Origin: Dipteronia dyeriana
Lineage: Eukaryota > Streptophyta > Magnoliopsida > Sapindales > Sapindaceae
Reading direction: 5' to 3'
Assembly: GCA_032871835.1 (NCBI GenBank)
Contig: CM065297.1
Span: forward strand, 68,001,253-68,065,252
Length of the DNA stretch: 64,000 nt
Below are positions 1-11,974 of the stretch, piece after piece. A program made the translations under genes and the position numbers. Each line of letters begins with the position of its first letter. Position 1 is the stretch's first letter. The notes beneath the pieces are model-generated. The model saw only the letters and a list, made by a program, of their open reading frames with translations. It did not search any database and was not told the DNA's origin.

Positions 1-2548
1 TAGCAACACTATCATTATCATCATTATGACTAGACTCACTTTCAGCATAACTAGTCACATCAATAGGTGTTTTAGTGTCATGCAGCAAATGTTTTTTAGG
101 TTCATTGACATCATTATTATCACACAAATCAAGCATGCTAAGATCATCTATTTTCACATTAATAGACTCCATAATAGTCTTAGTTTTCAAATTGAACACT
201 CTATATGCACAACTATTATTAGCATACCGAAGAAAGAGACCAATATCACTTTTAGCATCAAACTTTCCTAAGTGATCTCTATCATTCAAAATAAAATACT
301 TACTCCCAAAAGTGTTGAAGTAATTCACATTGTGTTTCTTGTCCTTCAAAATTTCATAGGAGGTTTGTTTTATGTCGGGCCTTTTAAAAACTCTATTAGT
401 GGCATAGCATGCGGTATTGACCGCTTTGGCCCAAATATTTCTAAGGACTTTCTTGCTATTGAGCATGACCCTAGCCATCTCTCGTAAGACAAGATTCTTA
501 CTCTCAAAAACACTATTTTGTTGAGGAGTTCTAGGATTCGAGAACTCATGTGAAATCCCATAGTCATCACAAAACTCATTAAATCTAGCATTTTCAAATT
601 CACTCCCATGATCACTCCTGATGCTACATATTTTCTTGATCCCAAGACCTTTTTCATTTTGAACTTGTTTACAATGCTTCTTAAAGTAACCAAAAGTTTC
701 GGTCTTGTCTATAAGAAAATATACTCAAGCAAACCGAGAAAAATCATCAACACATACACAAATGTATTTTTTACCATTTATGCTTTCGGTTTGAATTGGT
801 TCCATTAGGTCCATATACATAAGTTCTAAGGGCTTCTTGGTAGCAAAATTAGTATACTTTTTATGAGACACTTTGGTTTGTTTACCTAATTTACATGGTT
901 CACAAACACCATCAAGCTTTTTACCAAGACTAGGAAGACCACTAACAATGTTATATTTCTCAAGCTTCTTTAAATCTTTATAATTCATGTGGCCCAATCG
1001 TTCATGCAATAATTCAAGCTCGTTGCACTCATGTGCCATATTACATGTTAGTGGATCAATATCTAGACAATAGCAATTGTCCGAAGAACTTTTGACTTTC
1101 AAAACAATTTTGTCCTTTTTATCGATTATTATGCACACATCCTTGTTAAAGCTAACTTCTTTAAAATTTTCACACAAGTGAGTGATGCTTATTAGATTAG
1201 CTTGTAGAACATCTACATACAAGGTGTCACGAAGTTTAGGCAATATCGGGATACAAATTGTTTCCTTGCCTAGAACTTGCTTTTTATTGCCATCACCAAA
1301 TGTAACCCATCCACCATCTTTCATAACAAGATTCTTAAAGAATTCCTTGTTACTGGTCATATTCCTAGAGCAACCTTTATCTAGGTACCAATAATAGGAT
1401 GAGTTAGCTCTTAAGGCATATTGTGCAACCAAACATTGTGTTGTGTTTTTCTTAACCCAAACTTTCTTGACAAGTTTCTCATTCCTACTTTTATTAACAT
1501 GCTTTGACTTGTTTTTAGGCACATTGACTCCATTAGTCACATTTTCAAACAAATCAAATAAAGCATTGTCAACTTTCTTATGCATAGTAGAATGAGGCAA
1601 AACACAAGATTTAACAAACAAATCATCAACACATTTTTTCTCAACATGCTTTTCCAAGGTCTTCTTAGGTCTAATTCTAGATCCATACATGGATGATTTC
1701 CTAGGACCATTCAAAGACATATCATGCAAATCATTGGCAATTCTACATTTAGGAATGTATTCAAAACATCTAGGTCTTATGTGTCCTACCATGTTGCAAT
1801 AATAACAAATAGGCATGAATTTGAGAAGTTTACCATTTGCTTGAGCATTCAACTCATTTTGCCTTCTCACATTTTTACCTATTTGGCATGCAACACTAGA
1901 TGTCTTGCCTTTTGCATTTGATGATGACGTAGCTTGTCTTTGACATTGTTGAGTCTTTTCCTTGACCTTCATTGTTAGTGTTGAGGCACCTCTGGTAGCA
2001 TTCATGGATTTACCGTTAGAGAGTGTACCTACATTTAAATTGCTACAAGCTTTGACAAAAGTAGATTTGTTAGATGAAGGAGTTTATTTTTCATTAACAT
2101 ATCCTAAACCTCTTTTGTCGCTTGAAGACTTTCCAACCTTAATGAGAGCTTTCACTTTATTTGAGCTAGATAACATCTTGTTATTCATCTCTTCAGCCTC
2201 ATTAAGTTTGTTATTAAGCACTTTCTCTTTATTTTCATGCTCATTAAGTTTTGCTCTAAGCACATTTTCAATTCTCCTTACACGATCAAGAGATTCATCT
2301 CTTTGCTCAATTTCAAGTTTCAAAATACTTAATCTATCATTGCTATCAATCAAGTTTTTCTCAAGATTAAGAATTTTGACATTAAGATCATTAACACATT
2401 TTGAGCTGCAATCATGATTTTCTAACCTCCTAGTGAGAGACTTATTGCTCTTAGAGATCCTTTCATTTTCTTGAATAAGATCTTTGATCTTTTGATCATC
2501 TAAGTCAATAGACTCACCTTCAACAAGAGAAGCCACAAAGGAATACAT
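1..2548 (-). pseudogene. Element A gag-pol remnant (coiled-coil Gag, zinc knuckle, protease, integrase)
   Basis: One minus-strand frame runs from 2548 to the left edge and is broken by in-frame stops at about 2084 (after GLGYVNEK) and at 725-727, where the Trp codon expected after SRFA is TGA. Residues of the 2548-2084 segment are Glu/Lys/Leu-rich coiled coil. The 2005-725 segment has a CCHC knuckle (C67, C70, H75, C80), an aspartic protease site reading LDKGCSRNMT at about residue 208 where LDSG is usual, and the H334/H339/C368/C371 zinc site that precedes integrase. The integrase core continues past the stop to about position 300 with the typical TPQQN motif. It would make the capsid protein and the protease and integrase of the element. 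The N-terminal Gag domain is absent. Clearly non-functional. Confidence 0.85.
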
Positions 2549-2625
2549 TTTTTAATCACGACGAAACAAACAAAAGAAGATAACAAACACTACAAAAAAG
2601 ATCTATCTAAATGTGTCTAGAAACC

Positions 2626-2640
2626 TGATTTAATACCATT
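2626..2640 (-). other. Degenerate primer-binding site of element A
   Basis: Directly inside the LTR the plus strand reads ATTTAATACCATT. Its complement is a damaged form of the initiator-Met tRNA primer site TGGTATCAGAGC, which is intact in E and B. It fixes the inner edge of the LTR at 2641. Confidence 0.6.
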
Positions 2641-2979
2641 TGAAACTTCCCTTTATCTTTATAGTGTAAATATACCTAGAGGGGGGGGGGGGGGGGATGA
2701 ATAGCTATATGCTCCAATTTTTTGTCTTCTTTTAAAACAATGCAATTGTAATAATGCTTAATGAAAATTGCAAACAATGACACACAATATTTACGTGGTA
2801 AACCTCCAAAGAGGAAACATCCATGGGTTGATACCACAACCACCAACAAAAGCATATCCACTATTTCAAATAAGAGTTACACACTCAAGCAATCAACACA
2901 TGCTCTCCAAGCTATCACTCTTACTCTACCCTTGAACCTTGTGATCTACTATGCTGAATTCCTATCCAATACCTCCTGT

Positions 2980-3175
2980 CTCTAGGAAGATCCCTTGCTC
3001 ACCTTTCCGGATCCTCCCAACCCTAGGTAAGACTTCTTGCTCAACTATTCGAGTCCTCCCAACTCTAGTAGATACTTTCTTGCTCAACAATCCGAGATCT
3101 CACACCTCTTGTCGAGACTTCCACTTGCTTAGCTATCCAAGTCCTCCCGACTCTAGCTAAGGTGTCCAATTGCTC
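2980..3175 (-). repeat. About 43-bp minisatellite in the element A LTR
   Basis: About four diverged copies of a unit built on 'gacttcttgctcaactatccgag', 'tcctcccaactctag'. The same array in the LTR at 62258-64000 has about seven copies (62285-62580), so copy number varies between members of the family. Confidence 0.7.
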
Positions 3176-4499
3176 AAATCAAAGAATCTCTCTAAAATAT
3201 GAGACTTCCTACTTCTTTACAAGGCATCTAAGTGATCATGAATGCAAAACGCAAACAAGCACTCAACATAGAAAATGATGATCAACGAATTCTATGGACA
3301 TGCAACTAGATAACTAGATTATTCTTTCAAAGAACAATCACAAATGTTTCTAGACAACCTAAGCATGTTATCAACTAAGAAACAAATCAATAAAATGAAT
3401 ATCAATTGATCTAGACCTAGTTCTTAAAAAATAAAATTAAATCTTGAAATAGTCAATCAAGCATAAGAACAAAAGATTTCTAGAAGCAATTTCATGTTTA
3501 TCAAGTTTAGCACAAATCATTCAATTTATCACAAATCTAACTAAACTTGAAAATTAAATCAACAAACCACAAAATGATATCAAAATCATCCTAGTCATGC
3601 TTCTTAATCAAATAGCATCAATCAATAAGAAGATCTATTTAGAAAACTATGAAGAAACTGATTTTATCAACAAGGATGAAAATCACGAACTGAAGATCTG
3701 ATCACTACGAAAAATATAGAGATAATTTGGTTCTAGAAATGCTTGGGGTTTGTATAAATCTTCAAGACACTCTAAATCGGTTTTTGAATCAAGTGATTCG
3801 GAGTAGAAATGAAGAAGTTATCACAAAAACGAAAATTAAAATGTTGAGAGAAAAATTCTGCACATGTTCTTCAAATTCGATTTTCTCAACTTGTTATCAA
3901 TGAGAGGGAAATGAGAGGTTTTAAAGGGAGAAAGACCAAATGACCAAATTTACCTCATGCCTTAGTGCCTCCCTGAGATTGCATGTGGGCATCTTGAGGC
4001 AGAGCAGCTTTGGGGCCGAGATGGCCACGCGCCATCGCACCTCTTCCCTTGCACTCCTCTCCCTTGCGATCCTCTAGCGTTCTTCAACCTTTCTTTGGCC
4101 TCCGAACTCCGAATTTTAATCCGTTTGAAGATTACAAACTGATACTCCCTCACAGACATAGACATATAAGATACTCAATCGAAAAAAAAATCGACTCAAT
4201 ATATATGGACGAAAACAATGTATGAAACATGAGTTGAAAGTGTAGTATCTTTTGACTTAGAACTCGAAATCAATAGTATGAGTAACCGAAATGACTGCAA
4301 CTCAATCATGAAAAATCTAAGACTAAAATCAAGTTCAAGATCCATGTTATACAAACATATAAAGAAATAAACACATTTCACACAAGAATGTAAACTACAT
4401 AGAGATAGTCTCCAATCATGCATTTTCCAAAACATATTACTTTCATACCAATGCATGAGAATTTAACTTTAAGTTTGTGAATGTGTTATACCAAATGAT

Positions 4500-4620
4500 G
4501 TACTATGATGAATGGACACAAATGTATGATATATGTGTGTACGCATTTGATGGTGCATAACTATATAGGGACACATGTGTATGAATTGTGTGTGTGCTCT
4601 TACGTCTTGCAAGAGGAAGA
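4500..4620 (-). repeat. 55-bp minisatellite in the element A LTR (about 2 copies)
   Basis: On the minus strand, a unit starting with a (CA)n stretch and continuing to 'attcatacatttgtgtccc' occurs about twice. The related LTR fragment at 16701-17433 has four copies of the same unit. Confidence 0.65.
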
Positions 4621-4783
4621 AGAATCTCGATACCTTAGCATCCATAGTACCAATCCTCTTGAAGACAAACTTTGCATCATCATGAGAAGTTTCTTTTCTT
4701 CCTTATAGCTCTTATCATCATGAACCACTTAAGCAACTAAGCATTACAAAGAAATGAAGTTTTGTTATCGAATCAAGCCAACA

Positions 4784-5880
4784 CAAATCTAAACCTAACA
4801 ATAGGTAAGACAATCCCTTAAATATTGCCAGATGGGCATCCGAGCTGGCATCTAGAAGACACCATCCAAGAAAGTATAACCTGAGTAAGCCCGAATACGA
4901 GTACACGGCATGTTCAGTTCTACTCAGGAAAACATAGGAAGCCCAGATAAAGAAGTTAAGTATACGATTCACATACATGAGTAAGCCCAAGAATCATACT
5001 CACATACGCATCTGTATCAAATGAGGAAAGAGTTTGGAAAGCTTCTAGATGGATAACATACCAAACAGAAAGCAAGTCCAAATCAGGCAACGACTCAATT
5101 ATTCTAGAAGAATGCATATCTATTGGGAAATAAATTCTAAGCAGACTATGTATTTAGAGTCCCATGAAGATTCAGACTCAACCCACAAGATATCCGAAAC
5201 AGGAAAGAAGATAAAGACTACTTCAATAAGCAACCAGCCATACTTAAATACAATTTTTTTGCCTTACTTGTACAACTAGGATTATGGTTCTATGCATGTA
5301 TAAATAGACCCATCATCTTACTGTAAAAAAGATAGAATGAATCACTAAAAAATAGAGGCAAGAGAGATCGAGTGGTGTAATTCTTCGTTCAATAGTGGAT
5401 TTGGTTTGGTTGGTCATCCAGCCACCCGTGGACATTTCTCCAGTAACACTTAAACTCGTGTCACTCATATATCAATTGCATTCTCTTTCTCTTTCTTTTT
5501 TGATAGGTCGTAGCCAAATCCAACATTGTTGACTTTCTCATCCATCGAGAAATCAGCGTCAACAAAGATGCTTGTTGAGTTCTATGTAGCTGGTGAAGTA
5601 AGATGCATACTAACCATATGTCATCTATCATCTACTAAGAAATAAAATTCTAGATGCATCCATAATCTACACATTTTCAAACTCAACTACACAAACTTAA
5701 ACATATAAGAAAAGCACTAGTGCTCTTTTCTAAAATGTTGTAAAGCCCAAGCGCACGATCTAGAAACAATAAAAGTTATTTTATCAAGATTATTACGTCT
5801 CGAATGAGTAGCTTTCAAAGAAATTGATATTCAAAAAAAAGTTTCACTTATCAAGCCACTCACAATCACTCATAGACATC
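4784..5880. other. LTR-promoter-like remnant, family not assigned
   Basis: No gene is visible. A plus-strand TATA box (TATAAATAGA, about 5301-5310) follows 'cttacttgtaca' and 'tatgcatg'. The same arrangement occurs on the minus strand in the Gypsy-like LTR at 52583-53367, around 52820-52870. After the TATA come 'ggtgtaattctt' and 'agccacccgtggac', as in transcribed LTR regions. I infer a remnant or solo LTR in plus orientation, roughly 4990-5560. I could not fix its ends or find a target-site duplication. Confidence 0.4.
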
Positions 5881-8322
5881 AATCAACATTAATCATGTCA
5901 ATGGATCTTCTAAGAGATTTAAATCTCTCTTTGTCCAAAGGCTTTGTAAACAAATCCACAAGTTGATTTTTTGTGGGCATATTTTCAGGAGAAACAATAG
6001 AATGTTCAACAAGTTCTCCAATGAAGTGATACCTAATATCTATATGCTTTGTGCATTAGTGTTGAACCAGAGTTTTAGAGATATTAATGGCACTCATATT
6101 ATCACAATAGAGATTCATTTTACCTTGTTCAGTCTCATAATCCTTGAGGATTTGCTTTATCCAAATAAGTTGTGTACATGCACTTCTGGTCGCAATGTAC
6201 TCGATTTCAAAAGAGAGGAAAGAGAGAGCTGAAATTTTGCTTCTTACTTTGCTAAAAAACCTAGTTATTTCCTAAGTAAAAGTAACCACCCGATGTGCTT
6301 TAACGATCATTAATATTTCTTACCCAATCCGCATCACAATAGCTTACAAGAATATCATTAGTATTAAAAAAGTAAAATAAGCTAAGATTATGTGTTCCTT
6401 TTATATATATAATGATTCTTTTCATGGCTTTTCAGTGAGACTCCTTAGGATTGGCTTGAAACATAACACATAAACCAATACTAAAACAAATATCCAGTAG
6501 TACTCATGGGTGTTTCAAAATCTTTACCATTTTCAAGCCCAAATTTATTAACAAGATTTCTAGCATATTTGGATTATGTCAACATAGTACAATCACTAGA
6601 TTGTTTCACTTACATACCAAGAAACAAATTGAGCTCACCTACCATACTCATTTCAAATTCACTTTAACTGACACTAACAAACTCATCAACCTTGGTTTCA
6701 CATGTAGACCAAAAAACAATATCATCAACATATATTTGTGTAACAAAAATATCATTTTCATGATGCTTGGCAAACAAAGTTCTATCATTACCACCTTTTC
6801 TATAGTTGTTCGCAACAAGATGTTGAGTAAACCTATCATACCATGCTTTAGAAGCTTGCTTAAGGCCATAAAGAGCCTTTTTCAATTTATACACATGATT
6901 AGGAGAGTGTGGGTCTACAAAACCCTTAGGTTGTTCAACATTCACTTCTTTGTGAAGATATCCATTAAGAAAAACACTTTTGACATCCATTTGAAACAAT
7001 TTAAATTTCTTAAGACAAGCAATGGACAACAAAAGTCTAATGGGCTCAAGACATAACGGGTGCAAATGTCTCATCAAAATCTACACACCCAAACTTGAGT
7101 GTAACCTTGAGCCACTAATCTTTCTTTATTTCTTACAATCTTGCCACTCTCACTAGTCTTATTCCTAAACACCCATTTAATGCCAATCATATTAATGTCT
7201 TTAGATCTAGGAACTAAGGACCACACTTCAATCCTCTCAGATTGGTTTAGTTCTTCTTGCATAGCCCCAACCCAAAACTCATCATCTATAGCCTCATTCA
7301 TGTTTTTGGGTTCAACTTTAGATGTGTAGTAAGCATAGAAAATTTTGTTAGCTAGTTGCCTTCTAGTTATAACTCCTTCATTCAAATCACCAATGATGTC
7401 TTCTTGATAATGCATGTTTCTAAGTTTAGAGTTAGAGTTTTCAACATTTTATTCATTTTGCTGATTATCGTGAATAGTATTTCCTACCTCCTAACTTCCT
7501 ATTTCAATCTCACCATCATTGTTACCATTTTGACTAGAATCACTATAAGAATCCTCACTAGACCCACAACTACTCACATCAACAGGTGTCTTAGTGTCAT
7601 TCAAAACTTATTCTTTAGATTCATTACACTTTTGTCATCAAACAAGTTTAACATGCAAAAGTCATCTATCTTAACATTATTAAACTCTATAATAGTCTTA
7701 GTATTCAAGTTGAAAACTATATAAGCACGACTATTAGTAGCATACCCATGAAAAAACCAACATCACTTTTATCATCAAACTCTCCTCAGTGATCTCTATC
7801 ATTCAAAGCAAAACATTTACTTCCAAAGGTATGCAAGTAACTCACATTGGGCTTCTTGCTTCAAAAGTTCATAAGAGGTTTATTATTTGTCGGGCCTTCT
7901 AAAAACTCTAATAGAGACATAGCAAGCGGTATTAACCACTTCAGCCTGGAGATTCCTAAGGACTTTCATGCTATTGAGCATGACCCTAGCCATCTATTGC
8001 AAGACATAGTCTTCCTTACAACAACACCATTTTGTTGAGGAGTTCTAGGAGCCGAGAACTCATAAGATATCCCCAAGTCATCACAAAACCCACTAAATTT
8101 GACATTTTGTAACTCACTCCCAAGATCACTTCTAATGCGACATATCCTTTTAATTGCAAGACCTGTTTCATTTTGAACTTGATCACAAAATTTATTAAAG
8201 TAATCAAAAGTTTCGTTCTTCTTTCTAAGAAAGTAAACCCAAGCATGCTGAGAAAAATCATCAACACAATCAAAAATATGTTTCTTCTCATTAATGCTTT
8301 CGGTTTGGATTGGCTTCGTTAG
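5880..8322 (-). pseudogene. Element G: Copia pol remnant (integrase, reverse transcriptase, RNase H)
   Basis: Minus-strand integrase core (8322 to about 7966, with TPQQNGV) is followed by the linker, reverse transcriptase (about 7415-6600) and RNase H (about 6230-5880, ending in LADLFTKPL-like and FKSLRRSID motifs). The RT segment keeps FLNGYLHKEV, LYGLKQASKAWYD and the catalytic YVDD at 6721-6732. Frameshifts separate the blocks, for example near 7074 and between 6600 and 6230. Its integrase is closely similar to that of element A, so it belongs to the same Sirevirus-like group. The integrase is cut at 8322 where the LTR of E begins, and the missing 5' half is not seen elsewhere in the window. 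Confidence 0.85.
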
Positions 8323-9930
8323 TGTTGGGGTTATGCTCGATAACAAGAGTATAATAATGTATTTGACAATCTGTTCTTATTAATAAAGTGATTTCTAGTT
8401 TAACAAATCTTATAGCATATAAAGTTTAATTATTATAATTGTAAAAAGTAAATAAACATAAAGTCAAAAGACTATGAGAAAAGAATAATTGTTCATACAT
8501 CTAGATATGTATGAGGTAGACAAAATTGTTTAGTTAGTCTTGAATAATATTCATAACTTAAGATAAATGTTGGGCGCCTTTATCTTGTCAAAGTTGTAGA
8601 TTCTTTTGCTAGCATTTGAGTGGGATCAAATGTGTTATGATGAGTCTAAAATCATCAAAGTGTGGTGTCTTTGGGCAAAAGAATCCAGTGCATTGGGTGC
8701 ATTTAATTGGATAACAGTGCAATACTTTATCTAGAACTGTCAATGGATAAAAGTTTTCACTTGGAGAGAATCGAAAAGTCTATCTCAATCCTGAGATAAA
8801 TGATAGACATATGGTTGCAAGTGTTATCGTTTGAGCTATCAATGAGTACGATTATATAGCATAGTCTATCCTTGATATTTTGATGGTATTCATTTGTTAA
8901 TCAATAGGGTACTTCATTTAAAGATATGGACATCGTGGCTCCATTTATGAAATGAGAGTAGAATATCATCATATGGATGTTTTGAGGTATTGGATATTAA
9001 ATCTTAACGTTAAGTTTTTAACAGTTACTATTGAAACATGGCTTCTGGACATGTCTAAATATCCAAGTTCAAAATGTGGTCATATGAGTAAATATGGTAA
9101 CTTGGAGAGCTATAAGCGGTCTATGAGCTCTTGGCGATTACTGATATTCTTCATGAGGATACACTTTCTCCATTAAGATTGTATAGGGTATGATAGAGGA
9201 ATATTAACTTATTCTATCTGTATTTAAGAGTGCAATTTTAGTTCTTTAGTGGAATGAACTAAAATTAATAGATCGGACCTAAGTGAATCATTTGTTGATT
9301 GTGATTGGGTTGTGTCTATTGGAGTTTAAATTTAGATAGCCCGCCAAGATCTCTAATCCATACGAACTTGCACGAATCACTTGATATATTCTACCTGACC
9401 AATTTGGGGATCCATCTAGTATTGTATTGAGGCATGTAAACTTGTTTCTTTTTGTAAGAATGTGTCTAGTTTACATGTGGACTTTTTATTAAGGTCCAAT
9501 GGATTTAATAAAATAGAAAAAATTATATAATGGCCCATATATGGTGTTGGGCGGCAAAGCTATATAGTTTAGCTTAATTATATTATTTTTATTTTATTAT
9601 ATTAATTAATTTGGTAATAAATTAATTTGGTAATTAAAAGTCAAAATCTTTTTCCTAGTAGGAGATGGTCTCCTAATATTATACTATTGTTGGTAGTATA
9701 ATTAATATTAAAGACTATATTTGATAAGTGGATAAATAAAAGGAATTATTTATCTAGTCAAATTAAGAAATCTTTAATATGGTTACAAATACACTATTTG
9801 AGTTGGATTAGGAGTATTGATGTAGGAAATAAGTCTTTTTGGAAAAGGATTCTTGGTCACAAGTAAATCCACCTAAGGACAGGATTCTTACCCACAAAGT
9901 AAATCCTTATTAGGAAAGGATTTGTGATCC

Positions 9931-9973
<43 letters not shown>
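9931..9973. repeat. (AT)n microsatellite in the LTR of element E
   Basis: About 20 AT units directly after a TATA-like sequence. It probably arose by slippage from the TATA box itself. Confidence 0.85.
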
Positions 9974-9976
<3 letters not shown>

Positions 9977-9978
9977 CT

Positions 9979-10107
9979 AATTTCGGCCAGCCCAAAGGGA
10001 ATTACAACAAGGAATTTCGGCCAGCCCTATATAATTTCTAAGAGAGAAATTTCGGCTAGCCCTAGTCTATTTTGAAAGAGATTTTTTTAAAGAGAATTCG
10101 GCTAGCA
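9979..10107 (+). repeat. Four TTTCGGCYAGCC motifs in the LTR
   Basis: Copies at about 9980, 10014, 10049 and 10096, spaced 34, 35 and 46 bp. The first two read TTTCGGCCAGCCC and the later ones TTCGGCTAGC. They lie between the two candidate TATA boxes. The related LTR at 25232-26782 lacks the whole segment. Confidence 0.7.
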
Positions 10108-10633
10108 TATAATTTTGAGAGAAAATTTATTTTTGCTCTAGAACAAAATTCGATCAAGCTATATAAATAGTGTGAGATTTGACAATGAATAAAAAGAAGA
10201 AAGAACGTTTAGTTTTTGATAGTACACTAGTAGCCTTTACATTAAAAGGTTTTGTCTACAACATCGAATCAAGGTTCACGCGAGTTTCAATCAAATTGAT
10301 TGATAATTCACAAGTGACCTAATGTTCCTTGTTTTCTTCTTGGAGGATTATTGTGACTAACAAAGAAGAAGATTTTGTTTGTTTCCATCCTCAGGTATAC
10401 AATTAAAGAAAGGGAGCCCACACTCCTAGGTGATTCACGTTCGTGATTAAATTAGAAGATCGTACGGATTAAATTCGGCGCTTGTTCAATCGTCACGAGA
10501 AAAAGGTACGACACTTTTATATATATCAATTAATCTAGGGTTAAGGTTCTTGTTATTATAAAGGGAAATTTTTTATTTATACTGAAACCTTAATTTAATT
10601 TTTCACGCTTCCGTTGTGTGATTTTTCCCTACA

Positions 10634-10651
10634 ATTGGTATCAGAGCCAGG
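10634..10651 (+). other. Primer-binding site of element E
   Basis: TTGGTATCAGAGCCAGG follows the LTR end CCCTACA. It is complementary to the 3' end of plant initiator-Met tRNA, the usual Copia minus-strand primer. Confidence 0.9.
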
Positions 10652-11974
10652 TTATACCCTTGATTAATTGATGTATGTGTACGTGGATCTTTTTCTTTTT
10701 ATTGTATTGATTCATTTTTAGAAAGAGATGGTATTCGCATATATATTTACATTGGAATGTATGGATATGTATATGTTTTATATGTGGATTGTTATTGCTC
10801 AATTTTGGTCCTAAAATTTCAATGTATTTTAGTTTTGGGCTTGTAACACGATGGGTGGTCTATCGTCGTCATAATTTCTTTTTTGGTAGTTGCTAATGTT
10901 TTTTTTATGTTGTTGTAATAATTAAAAAAATGCACTATGTTGTAATAAAAAAAAAACTGTACTATATTGTAATAAAAAAAACTGCAGTATTTTTTTTATT
11001 TAAAATTATTCTGTAATACATTCAAGTATCGAAGACTCAAAGGTTTGAAGAATTGAGAGCAACCGGAACAAGTTTGGGACCGTGCGAAGAGCATGCTGCC
11101 ACGTTTGTTGTGGCATGGGCTGCGCACGACAGCTCTATGGAAGCCATGGGCTGCGCATGGAAGCCCTTTATGAGGTTGTGGCATGCGCACACTCATGGGA
11201 AGGGGCCAAGGATGCGCACACACATGGAAGGCAGCCGAGGGAGTCCAAATGACATAGGTCGCGCGAAGAGTTGTTTGCCAGGAAATGAGTTTTTTGTATT
11301 CCAAGACATGTAATTTACTTGCTTTTCTAGGATGGGCCATAATTGTAGCTATTTATATTTTTGTAAATATTGCAATGTTTGTCGTTGTTTGATAACATGT
11401 CATATATAATAGGAGTGCCACTCATATATCTCTTTTGGTATGAACATGCATTGAATGATTTAGGTATCTAATTGGCATCTAGATTACTTGGTAAATCATT
11501 CTATGGAATTCGATCACATGCCTTAAAAAATTGAGTGGGAGAAGGTGTTTCGAAACACCTACGGCCTCCAAGTTTAGTTAAGCTTTTTGTTTTGTGTAAT
11601 ACCCCCAAGGGGTATTCATGAATGGAATTTAGCATGATACTTCTTTACAAGGATAGACTAGACAATTGGCCCAAAGGATATCTACTCCCAAACGAGGGAT
11701 ATTCGTGAGGGATTATGTTGAAGGTCGATAACTTGGTAACACACTCAATGTGATTTTATTAATATCCTCCCAAGAGTTCTTGTTAATAAAATTGTAAGGC
11801 TAAAATTGAAAACATTAGTTGTTATGTTAACAATTAGGTGGGACCTAGTCCAACTAATGAATGGTGCGAACTCCTAAATGATGCGTGACATTTATGGGTG
11901 TTGGATCACCGTTGAATTTTACGATTAAATAATTTTATATATAATTCATGATAAATATTTGAAAGTGCTTTATC
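10652..11974 (+). other. Untranslated leader of element E with three strong stem-loops
   Basis: No convincing gene. The first part is AT-rich. A GC-rich island at 11050-11290 holds repeated 'catgggctgcgca' and 'atgcgcacac' motifs. Then come three inverted repeats: a perfect 18-bp palindrome AGGTGTTTCGAAACACCT at 11543-11560; AATACCCC/GGGGTATT with a 3-nt loop at 11598-11616; and ATTTTATTAA/TTAATAAAAT with a 20-nt loop at 11753-11792. Packaging and dimerisation signals usually sit between the PBS and gag, so this is the expected place for them. Confidence 0.6.

Larger units (their letters stand above)
1..4783 (-). mobile_element. Element A: Sirevirus-like Ty1/Copia retrotransposon, left end outside window
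   Basis: Reading on the minus strand, this runs from an LTR (2641-4783) through a degenerate PBS into gag and pol (2548 down to 1), so the window holds its 5' half. The order zinc knuckle, protease, integrase is that of Copia. A long coiled-coil Gag, an LTR over 2 kb and the G-tract motif at the LTR end fit the Sirevirus lineage. The N-terminal part of Gag is missing: the coiled coil begins only about 80 bp after the PBS. The 3' LTR must lie left of the window. Confidence 0.85.
2641..4783 (-). repeat. 5' LTR of element A (2143 bp)
   Basis: On the minus strand it begins TGTTGGCTTGATTCG at 4783 and ends at 2641 beside the PBS. The inner end has the motif shared by all Sirevirus-like LTRs here: a G/C tract (G16 at 2681-2696) and, further in, a GTGG...CCACGTA stem motif at about 2790-2850. 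The same family recurs at 16701-17433 (plus strand), 24641-25231 (partial, more diverged) and 62258-64000. Two minisatellites lie inside it. Confidence 0.8.
8323..10633 (+). repeat. 5' LTR of element E (2311 bp)
   Basis: Starts TGTTGGGG and ends CCCTACA, directly before the PBS. Relatives are the minus-strand LTR at 25232-26782 and the fragments at 51361-52582. Candidate TATA boxes are at about 9931 (followed by an AT microsatellite) and at about 10161 (TATAAATAG). The region between and after them carries four TTTCGGCYAGCC motifs. Confidence 0.88.

Noticed and set aside
370..693. Minus-strand open frame of 107 residues
   Set aside because: It is out of frame. The integrase core with TPQQN is read in the other minus-strand frame over the same bases.
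5963..6232. Plus-strand open frame of 89 residues
   Set aside because: Shadow of the minus-strand RNase H of element G.
10996..11340. Open frames on both strands in the leader of E
   Set aside because: They follow from the GC-rich island having few stop codons. No domain is visible, and the position lies within an untranslated leader.
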